This document shows positions 24,380 to 33,651 of a stretch of DNA of 64,000 bases, in pieces. The notes under the pieces were generated by a model that ran no database searches, was not told the origin of the DNA, and saw only the letters and a program-made list of their open reading frames with translations. The stretch comes from DASZQY01 sp035548515 (lineage in GTDB: Bacteria > Pseudomonadota > Alphaproteobacteria > Rhizobiales > Kaistiaceae): NCBI GenBank assembly GCA_035548515.1, contig DASZSW010000026.1, positions 1 to 64,000 on the forward strand. Reading direction: 5' to 3'. Both the position numbers and the translations under genes were made by a program. Numbering within the stretch: the first letter of the stretch is position 1; the number at the start of each line of letters is the position of its first letter.

Positions 24380-25057
24380 CTACTCCATCCCTTCCCACGC
24401 CACCAGCGCCTCGGCGGTCGCGGGGAAATCGGCGAAGCGGCTAATCACAGTCTCGGCGCCCGCCTCAATCAGAAGGTCGGCGTGGCCGAGCCACGTGTGG
24501 GCTCCCCCCGTGAAGCCGATGACCCGGCCGCCTGCGGCCTTCGCTGCCCGGATGCCGAACACCGAATCCTCCAGCACCACCATCTCGCGCGGGTTCACGT
24601 CCATCGTTTTCGCCGCGTAGGCGTAGACGTTGGGCGAAGGCTTCGGCTGCCGGTCGCCCACCTCGACCGCCGAAAAGATGCTGGGCTGAAACCGGTCGGT
24701 CAGCCCGACCTTGTTCAGCTCGATCGTCAGCCGTTCGCTGGTCGAATTGGAGCAGATGCACCGCGGCCCCTTGAGCCGGTCGAGCATCTCCTTCGCGCCG
24801 CTGACGATCTTGAGATCGCGCGCCAGCCGCGTGTCCAGTGCCTCCTTCTGCCGCGGCAGGAAATCGTCCGGCATTTTCCGGCCGATTTCCTTCTCGACGA
24901 TGTCGTGGATGGCGATGCTGGTCAGGCCGGCAAAGCGCTGGGTGACCTCTTCGGGCGAGATCTTGAACCCGATACCGGTGAGCAGCTCCGAGTCCACCTG
25001 CGAGGCGATGATTTCGGAATCGACGAGCACGCCGTCGCAGTCGAATGCATAGAGCAT
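24380..25057 (-). CDS. HAD family phosphatase (beta-phosphoglucomutase/GPH-like)
   Basis: A 225-aa haloacid-dehalogenase-fold hydrolase. Motif I is FDCDGVLVDSE, motif II is the serine in CSNSTSERL, and the acidic motif is VLEDSVFGIRAA. A helical cap sits between motifs I and II. The closest general class is sugar-phosphate or phosphoglycolate phosphatase, but the substrate cannot be assigned. It is a single-gene unit, divergent from ccrM. Confidence 0.88.
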   Translation of the reverse strand: MLYAFDCDGVLVDSEIIASQVDSELLTGIGFKISPEEVTQRFAGLTSIAIHDIVEKEIGRKMPDDFLPRQKEALDTRLARDLKIVSGAKEMLDRLKGPRCICSNSTSERLTIELNKVGLTDRFQPSIFSAVEVGDRQPKPSPNVYAYAAKTMDVNPREMVVLEDSVFGIRAAKAAGGRVIGFTGGAHTWLGHADLLIEAGAETVISRFADFPATAEALVAWEGME

Positions 25058-25246
25058 GGGCTAGGGGAATCCTGATCTGGCAGCGCGGGAGCGGCGCCTA
25101 TGTAGCCGCGCTGGCGCGGGAGCGGAAGGGCATTCGGGGCATGGCCACCCCGCACATTCATTTGCCTTTAACCACGTTGCTTAGGCGCGGCTTTACCACG
25201 GTCCGCCAAGATTCCCGCCTCGTGTTCGTGTGGCGTGGGGCGTTCG

Positions 25247-26353
25247 ATGGGTCGGCTGGCGCGGAAGGAACAGGCAGGAGCAGCCTGGCTGGATACCATC
25301 GTCAAAGGCGACTGCATCGCCGAAATGGCGAAGCTCCCGGCAGCAAGCGTCGATCTGATTTTCGCCGATCCGCCTTATAACCTCCAGCTCGAGCAGAAAC
25401 TCCACCGCCCGGACCAGTCCGCGGTCGACGCCGTGACCGACGATTGGGACAAGTTCTCGTCCTTCGCCGCCTACGACGATTTCACCCGCGCCTGGCTGCT
25501 CGCCGCCCGCCGCGTGCTGAAGCCGCAGGGCACGCTGTGGGTAATCGGCTCCTACCACAACATCTTTCGCGTCGGCACGTCGCTCCAGGATCTCGGCTTC
25601 TGGATCCTGAACGATATCGTCTGGCGCAAGACCAACCCGATGCCGAATTTCCGCGGCCGTCGCTTCACCAACGCCCACGAGACGATGATCTGGGCGAGCC
25701 GCGACCCCGAAGGCAAGGGCTACACCTTCAACTACGATGCGCTGAAGGCGGCGAACGACGAGCTGCAGATGCGCTCCGACTGGCTGTTCCCGATCTGCAC
25801 TGGGAATGAGCGGCTGAAAGGCGGAGAGGGCAAGAAGGTGCACCCCACGCAGAAGCCGGAGGCGCTGCTCCACCGCATTCTGCTCGCTTCGTCGAAGCCC
25901 GGCGACGTGATCCTCGACCCGTTTTTCGGTACCGGCACGACTGGCGCCGTCGCCAAGCGCCTCGGCCGCCACTTCGTCGGCATCGAGCGCGAGGATGGGT
26001 ACATCAAGGCTGCCACCCGGCGCATCGCTGCGGTAACACCGACGTCCGACTCCGCCATCGAGATTTCCGCCGGCAAGCGCGGCGAGCCCCGCATCGCTTT
26101 CGGTACGCTGGTCGAAACGGGCCTCATCGCCCCGGGCGCCATCCTCACCGACTCGCAGTCCCGCCATCGCGCCGAAGTCCGCGCGGACGGCACGTTGCGC
26201 GCGGGCGATCACGTCGGCTCCATCCACCGCGTCGGCGCACTGGTGCAGGGGCTGGAAGCCTGCAACGGCTGGACGTATTGGCACTACGCCAACGCGCCGA
26301 TCGACGCGCTTCGCACCGTCGCACGCCGTGACATGGCCACGGCTGGGGCTTAA
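25247..26353 (+). CDS. ccrM: CcrM-type DNA adenine methyltransferase (GANTC)
   Basis: Cell-cycle methyltransferase that methylates adenine in GANTC and helps time replication and cell-cycle gene expression in Alphaproteobacteria. The 368-aa beta-class enzyme has catalytic DPPYNLQL near the N-terminus, the AdoMet motif DPFFGTGTTGAVAKRLGR, and strong similarity to Caulobacter CcrM through the central region (GSYHNIFRVG, RSDWLFPICTG). The C-terminal CcrM-specific domain (from about residue 270) is present. A GATTC target site lies at 25210-25214, just upstream of the gene, as would allow self-regulation. GTG 25235 is an alternative start. Confidence 0.96.
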   Translation: MGRLARKEQAGAAWLDTIVKGDCIAEMAKLPAASVDLIFADPPYNLQLEQKLHRPDQSAVDAVTDDWDKFSSFAAYDDFTRAWLLAARRVLKPQGTLWVIGSYHNIFRVGTSLQDLGFWILNDIVWRKTNPMPNFRGRRFTNAHETMIWASRDPEGKGYTFNYDALKAANDELQMRSDWLFPICTGNERLKGGEGKKVHPTQKPEALLHRILLASSKPGDVILDPFFGTGTTGAVAKRLGRHFVGIEREDGYIKAATRRIAAVTPTSDSAIEISAGKRGEPRIAFGTLVETGLIAPGAILTDSQSRHRAEVRADGTLRAGDHVGSIHRVGALVQGLEACNGWTYWHYANAPIDALRTVARRDMATAGA

Positions 26354-26384
26354 CCCAAGCCGTCCATAGGGGAAGCGTTGGGTT
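26352..26384 (+). terminator. Weak terminator-like inverted repeat after ccrM
   Basis: AACCCAA (26352-26358) and TTGGGTT (26378-26384) form a 7-bp stem with a 19-base loop, beginning within the ccrM stop codon and followed by GTTGTTGTT. The loop is long and the tail is broken by G, so function is uncertain. Confidence 0.3.
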
Positions 26385-26446
26385 GTTGTTGATACAGCCG
26401 TATAGCGTCACGCGTCCGCTACCCGAATTGCGCTAACCTCCGTGCC

Positions 26447-27343
26447 ATGGGCACTGCCGCGTTCGCTTCCCCTGGCCGCTTCTATCGCGGCAATATCCAC
26501 ACGCACTCGACGCGTTCGGATGGCGCGTTGCCGCCCGAAGAAGTGGCTCGGCGTTACCGCGACAGCGGCTACGATTTCCTCTGTCTGTCTGATCATTTCG
26601 TGCCGAAGTATGGGTTCCCGATCGTCGATACGGCGGCGTATCGCAGCAACACCTTCACGACGATCCTCGGCGCCGAGATCCACGCGCCCGCCAACAGCCA
26701 TGGTGAGGTCTGGCACATCCTGGCTGTCGGGCTGCCGGCCGAGTTTGCGCCTACGGCGGCTGACGAGTCCGGCGTCGCGCTGGCCGCGCGCGCCCGGGCA
26801 GCGGGTGCGTTCGTCGGCATCGCCCATCCGCAATGGTCGGGCCTCACCATCGAGGACGGTCGTGCGATGGTTCGTGCCGCGCATGCTGTCGAGATTTACA
26901 ACCACGGCTGCCTGCTGGAGTCCTCGCGCGGTGACGGCACGTATCTGCTCGATCAGTTGCTGGATGAAGGCCGCCACCTGACCGCCTACGCCGCTGACGA
27001 TGCCCACTTCCGCTTCGATGATGGCTTCGGGGGCTGGATGATGGTCAAGGCGGAATCAAACGAGCCCGCCGCTCTGCTCGCTGCCATGAAAGCCGGCCTG
27101 TTTTATTCGAGCCAGGGACCGGAGATCCACGACTTCGCCGTCGAAGGCGGGGAGGTCCATATCGCCTGCTCGGCGGTGGCCAACATCGCGCTGGTGGGTC
27201 GTGGCACGCGCGTCGAATATCGTCGCGGCCAGCAGATGTCGGCTGCGGTCCTGCCCGTCGACAAATTCGCCAACGATTGGCTGCGACTGGTGATCACGGA
27301 CGCGGCGGGCCGCTCTGCCTGGTCCAATCCGGTCTGGCTCTAG
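26447..27343 (+). CDS. PHP-domain metal-dependent hydrolase
   Basis: A 298-aa protein of the polymerase-and-histidinol-phosphatase fold. Metal ligands are visible in order: NIHTHST with D in RSDG, LSDHF, a central GAEIH, GIAHPQW and YAADDAHF near residue 186. This is the arrangement of stand-alone PHP phosphoesterases. The substrate is unknown. It lies between ccrM and clpS with no clear operon link; a 33-base gap separates it from clpS. Confidence 0.87.
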   Translation: MGTAAFASPGRFYRGNIHTHSTRSDGALPPEEVARRYRDSGYDFLCLSDHFVPKYGFPIVDTAAYRSNTFTTILGAEIHAPANSHGEVWHILAVGLPAEFAPTAADESGVALAARARAAGAFVGIAHPQWSGLTIEDGRAMVRAAHAVEIYNHGCLLESSRGDGTYLLDQLLDEGRHLTAYAADDAHFRFDDGFGGWMMVKAESNEPAALLAAMKAGLFYSSQGPEIHDFAVEGGEVHIACSAVANIALVGRGTRVEYRRGQQMSAAVLPVDKFANDWLRLVITDAAGRSAWSNPVWL

Positions 27344-27376
27344 ACGCGGGCGGTATGGCGCGCCAGATTCACCCTC

Positions 27377-27694
27377 ATGCCGGACATCGACGTAAAGCCA
27401 CGCCTCAAGCCGAACACCAAGGTTGAGCCGAAGGTCGAGCGGCCGAAGCTGCACAAAGTGATCCTCGTTAATGACGACTACACGCCGCGCGAATTCGTCG
27501 TGCAGGTGCTGAAGGCAGTGTTCCGCACCAGCGAGGATCAGGCGTACCGCATAATGATCACCGCCCACCGCAAGGGCGTCTGCGTCGTCGCGGTCTACAC
27601 CAAGGACGTCGCCGACACGAAGGCGACGGAAGCGACCGACATGGGGAAGGAGGCAGGCTTCCCGCTGATGTTCACGACTGAGCCGGAGGAGTAG
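27377..27694 (+). CDS. clpS: ATP-dependent Clp protease adaptor ClpS
   Basis: Adaptor that delivers N-degron proteins to ClpAP. The 105-aa protein has the core motif VILVNDDYTPREFVV and the helix HRKGVCVVAVYTKDVAETK-like region that binds N-terminal residues and ClpA. Alphaproteobacteria often carry two ClpS versions. The absence of clpA next to it suggests this may be the second type, but that is only contextual. The usual N-terminal extension (about 24 residues, Lys/Pro-rich) is present. Confidence 0.95.
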   Translation: MPDIDVKPRLKPNTKVEPKVERPKLHKVILVNDDYTPREFVVQVLKAVFRTSEDQAYRIMITAHRKGVCVVAVYTKDVADTKATEATDMGKEAGFPLMFTTEPEE

Positions 27695-27696
27695 GG

Positions 27697-28308
27697 TTAG
27701 GGCGCGACGCCATACCGGCGGAGATCTGCGACCAGCGTGTCCGTCGACGTGTAGACCTCGGCGTTCCACCCGACCGCCCGCGCGCCCTCGACGTTCTTGG
27801 CATTGTCGTCGAAGAATAGCGTCGCTTCCGGCTTGAGGCCGAACGTGGCGGCATGGTGGTGGTAGATCGCGGGTTCCGGCTTGAGCAGTTTCACCAGCCC
27901 AGAAACCGTGACGCCGCGGAAACGATTGAGCACGGGAAATTTCTCGCGCGCCTCGGCGAACGTGTCGGGAGCCCAGTTGGTGAGCGCCGTTACATCCAGG
28001 CCACGATCGATCAGGTCGTCGACGATCGCGATGTTCGTATCGATGCTGCCCGGGATCATCTCCCACCAGTTCGACCGAAAGGCGCGGATCAGTTCGCCGT
28101 GGTGCGGGTATCGCGCCGTCAGCTCCGTCTCGGCATCGGCCCAGGTCCGCCCGCGGTCCTGCTCAAGGTTCCACTCGTGGATACCGACCTCGTCGAAGAA
28201 GCGCTGCCGCTCGGCGGCATCCGGCACGAGCCGCCGGTACGGCGCCTCCATATCGTATGCGATCAGTACCTGTCCGAGGTCGAAGACCAGGTGTTCGATT
28301 TTGTTCAC
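27697..28308 (-). CDS. HAD-IA family hydrolase, YihX-like
   Basis: A 203-aa HAD protein whose motif I is FDLGQVL. The second aspartate of the usual DxD is replaced by glycine, as in E. coli YihX (alpha-glucose-1-phosphatase, FDLGNV) and epoxide-hydrolase-like members. Motif II is LTNWA and the acidic motif is FFDDNAKNVEGARA. The start is GTG 28308, overlapping the mutY stop (GTGA), so it is probably translated after mutY. Larger upstream extensions overlap mutY and are rejected. Confidence 0.88.
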   Translation of the reverse strand: MNKIEHLVFDLGQVLIAYDMEAPYRRLVPDAAERQRFFDEVGIHEWNLEQDRGRTWADAETELTARYPHHGELIRAFRSNWWEMIPGSIDTNIAIVDDLIDRGLDVTALTNWAPDTFAEAREKFPVLNRFRGVTVSGLVKLLKPEPAIYHHHAATFGLKPEATLFFDDNAKNVEGARAVGWNAEVYTSTDTLVADLRRYGVAP

Positions 28309-29411
28309 GCCGCGCGCTTGCTCTTCTTCGTAGCGCCGGGAAGCGCCGCCTCGATGGCCTTCTTCATGACACTTGGCAAAGCCTCGCCCGGAAGCGAAGC
28401 CGGCACCGACCACCATGCGCCGGGCGGCACCTTGGCCACGCGCACATGACGGGCGCAATACACGGTTAGTTCCAGCCGGAAATGCGTGAAGACGTGCACC
28501 ACCATGCCGGCCTCGCGCCAGTCGGCGGGGAAGGGCGCGTCCCGCGCCGTCGCCTTAGCATCGCCCCACGCCGACCCCGGCACCTCGGTCATGCCGCCCA
28601 GCAGACCTAAATCGTCGCGCGTGCGTAATAGCACGGCGCCATCGTCGCGGACCGCCACGAACGCGACACCACGGCGCGTTGGCCGTTCGGCCTTCTCGCC
28701 CCGCACCGGATAGTCTTCCTGCCGGCCTTCGGCGCGGGCCTGGCAATCCTCGCTGATGGGGCAGAGCACGCATGCTGGCTTCCTCGGCGTGCAGATCGCG
28801 GCGCCGAGATCCATCATCGCCTGCGCGTAATCGCCAGCGCGAACCTGCGGCGTGAGCTCCGCCTGCCGTGCCCGGATCGTCTTTTTTGCGGCGGGCAGGG
28901 ATTCGCGTATCGCGTCCAGCCGCGCAATCACCCGCTCGATGTTGGCATCGACCACGGCGGCGGGGACGTCGAATGCGATGGCAGCGATAGCTGCAGCCGT
29001 GTATTCGCCGACGCCTGGCAGGGCTCGCATCCCGTCGACGGTGTCAGGGAAAACGCCACCATGCTCGCGCGCCACAACCTCGGCGCATGCCTTCAGGTTA
29101 CGCGCCCGCGCGTAGTAGCCAAGCCCCGCCCAGGCCTTCATCACGTCCTCGCGCGGCGCGGCAGCGAGGTCGTGCACCGTCGGCCAGCGCGCGACAAAGG
29201 CGTCGAAGTACGGCTTGACCGCTGCGACTGTGGTCTGCTGCAGCATCACCTCGGAGAGCCACACGCGGTACGGGTCAGGCCTGACACCGCGTGCCCGCGC
29301 TTTCGGAGGCATCCGCCACGGCAACGTCCGCGCGTGCCGGTCGTACCAGCCGAGCAGGCGGGCGGCTATGCCGCCGCTAGCCCGCTTCGCGGAAGCGCTC
29401 GGCCGTTTCAA
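28305..29411 (-). CDS. mutY: A/G-specific adenine glycosylase
   Basis: Base-excision repair enzyme that removes adenine mispaired with 8-oxoguanine. The 368-aa protein has the substrate helix SEVMLQQTTV, the helix-hairpin-helix LPGVGEYTAAA with catalytic Asp in VVDANIERV, and the [4Fe-4S] loop C-x6-C-x2-C-x5-C (CTPRKPACVLCPISEDC). A C-terminal NUDIX-like domain follows. The 5' end overlaps smc by 35 bases. The first 12-14 residues are poorly conserved, so the true start may be slightly later. Confidence 0.96.
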   Translation of the reverse strand: MKRPSASAKRASGGIAARLLGWYDRHARTLPWRMPPKARARGVRPDPYRVWLSEVMLQQTTVAAVKPYFDAFVARWPTVHDLAAAPREDVMKAWAGLGYYARARNLKACAEVVAREHGGVFPDTVDGMRALPGVGEYTAAAIAAIAFDVPAAVVDANIERVIARLDAIRESLPAAKKTIRARQAELTPQVRAGDYAQAMMDLGAAICTPRKPACVLCPISEDCQARAEGRQEDYPVRGEKAERPTRRGVAFVAVRDDGAVLLRTRDDLGLLGGMTEVPGSAWGDAKATARDAPFPADWREAGMVVHVFTHFRLELTVYCARHVRVAKVPPGAWWSVPASLPGEALPSVMKKAIEAALPGATKKSKRAA

Positions 29412-32400
29412 GGTCCACCGAAACGAGCTGCGACACGCCGCGCTCGGCCATGGTCACGCCGAACAGGCGGTTCATCTTGGCCATCGTGATCGGATTGTGT
29501 GTGATGGTGATGAAGCGCGTGTCGGTCGAGCGCGTCATCTCCTCGAGGAGATTGCAGAAGCGCACGACGTTGGCGTCGTCCAGCGGCGCGTCCACCTCGT
29601 CCAGCACGCAGATCGGCGCCGGATTGGTCATGAACACCGCGAAGATCAGCGACAGCGCGGTCAGTGCCTGCTCGCCGCCGGAAAGCAGCGTCATCACCTG
29701 CGGCTTCTTGCCCGGCGGACGCGCAACGATCTCCAGGCCCGCCTCCAGCGGATCATCGCTGTCGGTGAGCTGCAGTTCCGCGGTGCCGCCGCCGAAGAGA
29801 TGCGTGAACAGCCGCTTGAAGTGCGCGTTCACCGTCTCGAACGCCGCCGACAGCCGCTCACGACCCTCACGGTTGAGCGAACCGATGCCCTGGCGGAGCC
29901 GCGCGATTGCCTCGACCAGATCGGTGCGCTCGCCAACCAGGGTGTCGCGTCGTGCAGCGATCTCGCGGGCCTCCTCGTCGGCGCGTAGATTCACGGCGCC
30001 CAGCCGCTCGCGTTCCTGCTTGTGACGCTCGAGCCGCGCTTCGATCTCGTTCAGATCGGGCAGGGGGGCGTCGATGTCGAGTTCCGCCACCGCGGCGGTT
30101 TCTTCCGGCGCGCAATCGAGCGCCTCGCGGATGCGCTCCTCGGATTCGCTGAGGCGCTGGCGCGCGGCAGTCACGCGCTCCTCGCTCCGGCCGCGCAGTT
30201 CGCGCGCCTCGGCATGCCGATCGAGAGCGCTGCGCGCCGCCTTGTCCGCGTCGGACGCAGCCTTCTCACCGACCGCCAGCTTGTCCGCCGCCTCGGCACG
30301 CTTGGCGTCAGCTACGACGATCTCCGACAGCAGGCTCGCCCGCTTCGCTTCGATCTTCGCCGGCTCGCCGGCAAGCGTCTCACGCTCGGCGCCCGCTTCC
30401 TCGCGTCGCTTCCGCAGCGTCGCGATCTGTTCCTCGGCGTTGGCGAGCCGCTGTTGCCAATCGCGCCGCTCCGACTCGATGCCCGACAGACGTGTCGCGC
30501 GCTGCGCCGCTTCGCGTGCCATGCCCTCATGCGCGGCGCGGGCTTCCGCTGCGGACGAGCGCGCCGCGTCGACCTCGGTGCGCTGCGCCGCCATCGATTC
30601 TGCAAGCGCGTCGAGACCGGTCACCGCGGCAAGCGCGCCGCGTGCGGCCTTCACCGTCGCTTCGCTCTCCGCGATGTCGGCGCCGATGCGAGCCCCCGCG
30701 GCGTCGAGCGCAGTCCTCCGGGCTGTGGCGCGACCTTCCTCGCGCTCCGTCGCCATCAGACTCGTCTGCGCCTCATCCAGGGCCTTGCGCGTCAGACGCA
30801 GCGCCTCGCGCGCTTCGCGATCGGCCTCGGTCGCGGCTTGCACCGCCGCCTCTGCGGCCGCCAGCTGCACGCCGAGCGCCGCCACCTTATCGCGGGCCGG
30901 AACGACCGATGCCTCGAGCTCGGCCAGCCGGTTGCGTTGCGCCAGCCGCTGCGCGGCGGAACGCGGCGCATCGGCGGTGGAGACATAACCGTCCCAGCGC
31001 CACAGGTCGCCCTCAACGCTGACCAGGCGCTGTCCCGGCCGCAGCATCGCCTGCTTGGCCGGGCCGTCGGCGCGGCTCACCAGGCCGGTCTGCGCCAGGC
31101 GCCGGAGCAGGACGTCCGGCACGCGAACATGCCGGGCCAGCGGAATTGTGCCGGCGGGCAGCGTCGCCTCGTCCTCGCCATGGGAAACTTCCCGCCAGTG
31201 AGCCGGTGCATCGGCGTCAGCCGGTGCCGCAAGGTCGTCGCCGAAAGCGGCAGCGAGGGCGGTTTCGTATCCGTGATCGACGTTGATCGCATCGACCACG
31301 GGCGTTTTGCCCTCGCCATCGGTGGCGAGCACCGCCGCCAGCGTTGCCGCCTCGGTCTCGATGCGCTCCAGCGCGCGATCGGCTTCCGTCAGCGCAGATC
31401 GCGCCGACGTTGCCGCGTCACGCGCCGCGACCAACTCCTGGTCCGCCGTTGCCGTGGCGGCGTCACGCGCCTCGCGCTGCGCACTTGCTTCGGCGACTAG
31501 GCTGCGTGCCGCGGTGGTGGCGGCCGCAACATCGGCCGATGCGGCGAGCGTCGCCAGCTCCGCCGTAACCGCTGCCAGTTCTGCGGCCAGGCGTGCGCCA
31601 CGTCCCTCGGCCTCGGCGATCGTGTGTTCATGCTGCGCGCGGGCCGCAGTTGCCATGGCGTGCTGCTGCGTCAGGTCGGCGAGCACGGCTTCGCTGTCGC
31701 GAAGGGCAGCCTCAGCCGTAGCACGAGCCGAAGCCGCATGGGCCTGCCGCTCGGCCGACGCTGCGTCGAGCGCCATCAACCCGCGCTCCTCTTCGGCGAG
31801 CCGCGACAGGATCGCTGTGTTGTCGGCCACCATGCGCTCTTCGCGCCCGATGTCCTCGCCAAGTTGCGCCAGCCGCCGCTCGAGCTCGTCGAGCCGCGCC
31901 TTGATTCGGGCTTCCTCCTGATCCAGTGTCTCGCCTGCGAGCTTCAGTCGCTGGAGTGCGGCACCCGCCCGCGCCGCGACATCGCGCAGCTCCGGCAGCG
32001 CCGCCGAAGCCTCGGCCTGCACGCGAGCGGCGACTGCCTGCTCCTCGCCACGCGCCGTCGCCCCCGCGACCGCGTCTGCCAATTGGGTTTCTGCCTCGCC
32101 GAGCGCCGAAGTCGCCGCGCGCCAGCGAAGGTGCAACACGGTCGCCTCTGCCTTGCGGATCTCGCCGGTGAGGTTGCGGTAGCGGGTCGCCTGCCGCGCC
32201 TGCCGCTTCAGCGTGTCGACCTGCTGCTCGATCTCGGCGATAACGTCATCGACGCGCGCCAGATTCTGTTCCGCTGCCTTGAGGCGCAACTCGGCCTCGT
32301 GCCGGCGGTTATGCAGCCCGGCAATGCCGGCGGCTTCCTCGAGCAAGGCCCGACGATCCACCGGCTTCGCCGCGATCAGCTCGCCGATCTTGCCTTGTCC

Positions 32401-32832
32401 GACGATCGCGGGCGAGTGCGCGCCCGTGGACGCGTCCGCGAACAGAAGCTGCACATCGCGCGCCCGCACATCGCGTCCGTTGATACGATAGATCGAGCCC
32501 GCTTCGCGCTCGATGCGCCGCGTGATCTCGATCTGCTCGGCGTCGTTGAAGGCGACGGGCGCAGTACGGTCGCCGTTGTCGACCAGCAGCGAAACCTCGG
32601 CGGTATTGCGGGCAGGGCGGTTGAGGCTGCCCTGGAAGATGACGTCGTCCATGCCCGACGCGCGCATCGCCTTGTACGAGCTTTCGCCCATCACCCAGCG
32701 AAGCGCCTCGACGAGATTCGATTTGCCGCATCCGTTGGGGCCGACGACCCCTGTCAGCCCCGGCTCAATGACGAATTCGGTCGGCTCGACGAACGACTTG
32801 AAGCCGAGGACGCGTAGGCGCGTGAATTTCAA
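29377..32832 (-). CDS. smc: Chromosome segregation protein SMC
   Basis: Structural-maintenance-of-chromosomes ATPase that compacts and segregates the chromosome together with ScpA/ScpB (not in this window). The 1151-aa protein has Walker A GPNGCGKSN near residue 33, two long coiled coils around a hinge (about 500-640), and the signature LLSGGEQALTALSL with Walker B ICVLDEVDAPLDD near the C-terminus. Length is normal. It is downstream of the dsbA-like gene (45-base gap) and overlaps mutY. Confidence 0.98.
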   Translation of the reverse strand: MKFTRLRVLGFKSFVEPTEFVIEPGLTGVVGPNGCGKSNLVEALRWVMGESSYKAMRASGMDDVIFQGSLNRPARNTAEVSLLVDNGDRTAPVAFNDAEQIEITRRIEREAGSIYRINGRDVRARDVQLLFADASTGAHSPAIVGQGKIGELIAAKPVDRRALLEEAAGIAGLHNRRHEAELRLKAAEQNLARVDDVIAEIEQQVDTLKRQARQATRYRNLTGEIRKAEATVLHLRWRAATSALGEAETQLADAVAGATARGEEQAVAARVQAEASAALPELRDVAARAGAALQRLKLAGETLDQEEARIKARLDELERRLAQLGEDIGREERMVADNTAILSRLAEEERGLMALDAASAERQAHAASARATAEAALRDSEAVLADLTQQHAMATAARAQHEHTIAEAEGRGARLAAELAAVTAELATLAASADVAAATTAARSLVAEASAQREARDAATATADQELVAARDAATSARSALTEADRALERIETEAATLAAVLATDGEGKTPVVDAINVDHGYETALAAAFGDDLAAPADADAPAHWREVSHGEDEATLPAGTIPLARHVRVPDVLLRRLAQTGLVSRADGPAKQAMLRPGQRLVSVEGDLWRWDGYVSTADAPRSAAQRLAQRNRLAELEASVVPARDKVAALGVQLAAAEAAVQAATEADREAREALRLTRKALDEAQTSLMATEREEGRATARRTALDAAGARIGADIAESEATVKAARGALAAVTGLDALAESMAAQRTEVDAARSSAAEARAAHEGMAREAAQRATRLSGIESERRDWQQRLANAEEQIATLRKRREEAGAERETLAGEPAKIEAKRASLLSEIVVADAKRAEAADKLAVGEKAASDADKAARSALDRHAEARELRGRSEERVTAARQRLSESEERIREALDCAPEETAAVAELDIDAPLPDLNEIEARLERHKQERERLGAVNLRADEEAREIAARRDTLVGERTDLVEAIARLRQGIGSLNREGRERLSAAFETVNAHFKRLFTHLFGGGTAELQLTDSDDPLEAGLEIVARPPGKKPQVMTLLSGGEQALTALSLIFAVFMTNPAPICVLDEVDAPLDDANVVRFCNLLEEMTRSTDTRFITITHNPITMAKMNRLFGVTMAERGVSQLVSVDLETAERFREAG

Positions 32833-32877
32833 GCGGCAGCCCCTTTGGTCACATTGCCTGTGGCTGCCGCGCCGTCA

Positions 32878-33549
32878 TCAGCCCTTGAACAGTGTGTCGA
32901 ACGTCTCGATGGTCTGCTCACCGGCCAGCATCTTTCCGTTGACGAAGAACGTCGGCGTCGAACCGACGCCGAATTCCTTCGCCGCGCGGTCGTGCACGGC
33001 CGTCACTCCGTCCGCAAGCTGCTGATTCGTCAAGCACGCGTCGAAAGACTCCCGCGAGAATCCCGCCTGCTTCACAAGGTTGAACAGCGCCGTCTCGGGA
33101 TCGTTCACGAACGCCCACTGATCCTGGTGGTCGAACATCAGGTCGACGAGCGGGAAGAAACGCTCCTTCGGCGCGCAGTGCGCCAGAACGATCGCCGCTG
33201 CCGCCAGCGGGTCGAGCGGGAAGTCGCGGAAGATGAAGTAGGCCTTGCCCGTGTCGATGTATTTCGACTTGAGCTGCGGGTAGACCTCGGCGTGGAAGCG
33301 CTGGCAGTGCGAGCAGGTCATCGACGCGTACTCGATGACGACGTTGGGCGCCTTCGGATCGCCGAGGGTCATGTCGCCGAGCGGGCCGGGCTGCATCAGT
33401 GCGCTGGCGTTGTTCGGTGTGGCCGCATTTGCCGCAGTCGCATCGAGAGCAACGGTGGTTTGCTGGCTCGTGAAGTACCAGATCGCCCCGGCGATGATGA
33501 CGACAACCACGGCCGCGATGCCGAGCAGTGCGCGCGAATTCAACTTCAC
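32878..33549 (-). CDS. DsbA-family thioredoxin-like protein
   Basis: A 223-aa membrane-anchored periplasmic protein. An N-terminal helix (about residues 7-27) precedes a DsbA-type thioredoxin fold with active site CSHC (in YASMTCSHCQRFH) and the cis-Pro loop GSTPTFFVNGK. An extra cysteine pair (HCAPKE, DACLTN) is present. It likely oxidises or isomerises disulfides in exported proteins. It lies between dciA and smc, an order seen in other Hyphomicrobiales. Confidence 0.93.
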   Translation of the reverse strand: MKLNSRALLGIAAVVVVIIAGAIWYFTSQQTTVALDATAANAATPNNASALMQPGPLGDMTLGDPKAPNVVIEYASMTCSHCQRFHAEVYPQLKSKYIDTGKAYFIFRDFPLDPLAAAAIVLAHCAPKERFFPLVDLMFDHQDQWAFVNDPETALFNLVKQAGFSRESFDACLTNQQLADGVTAVHDRAAKEFGVGSTPTFFVNGKMLAGEQTIETFDTLFKG

Positions 33550-33651
33550 GGGATTACCTCAGGTTCAAGGGCCGCCACGATTTTCCAAAGGATTCTGCCG
33601 TAAGCCCGGTGAAGTGCCCAGTCAATGTGGCGTTACTGCGGGTCTGTGTCG

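Noticed and set aside
25165..25187. CtrA-like box (TTAA ... TTAG) before ccrM
   Set aside because: Spacing between half-sites is nine rather than seven and the second half is TTAG, too far from TTAA-N7-TTAA.
30022..31500. 492-aa plus-strand frame opposite smc
   Set aside because: Shadow of the SMC coiled coil. High GC and few stops explain its length.
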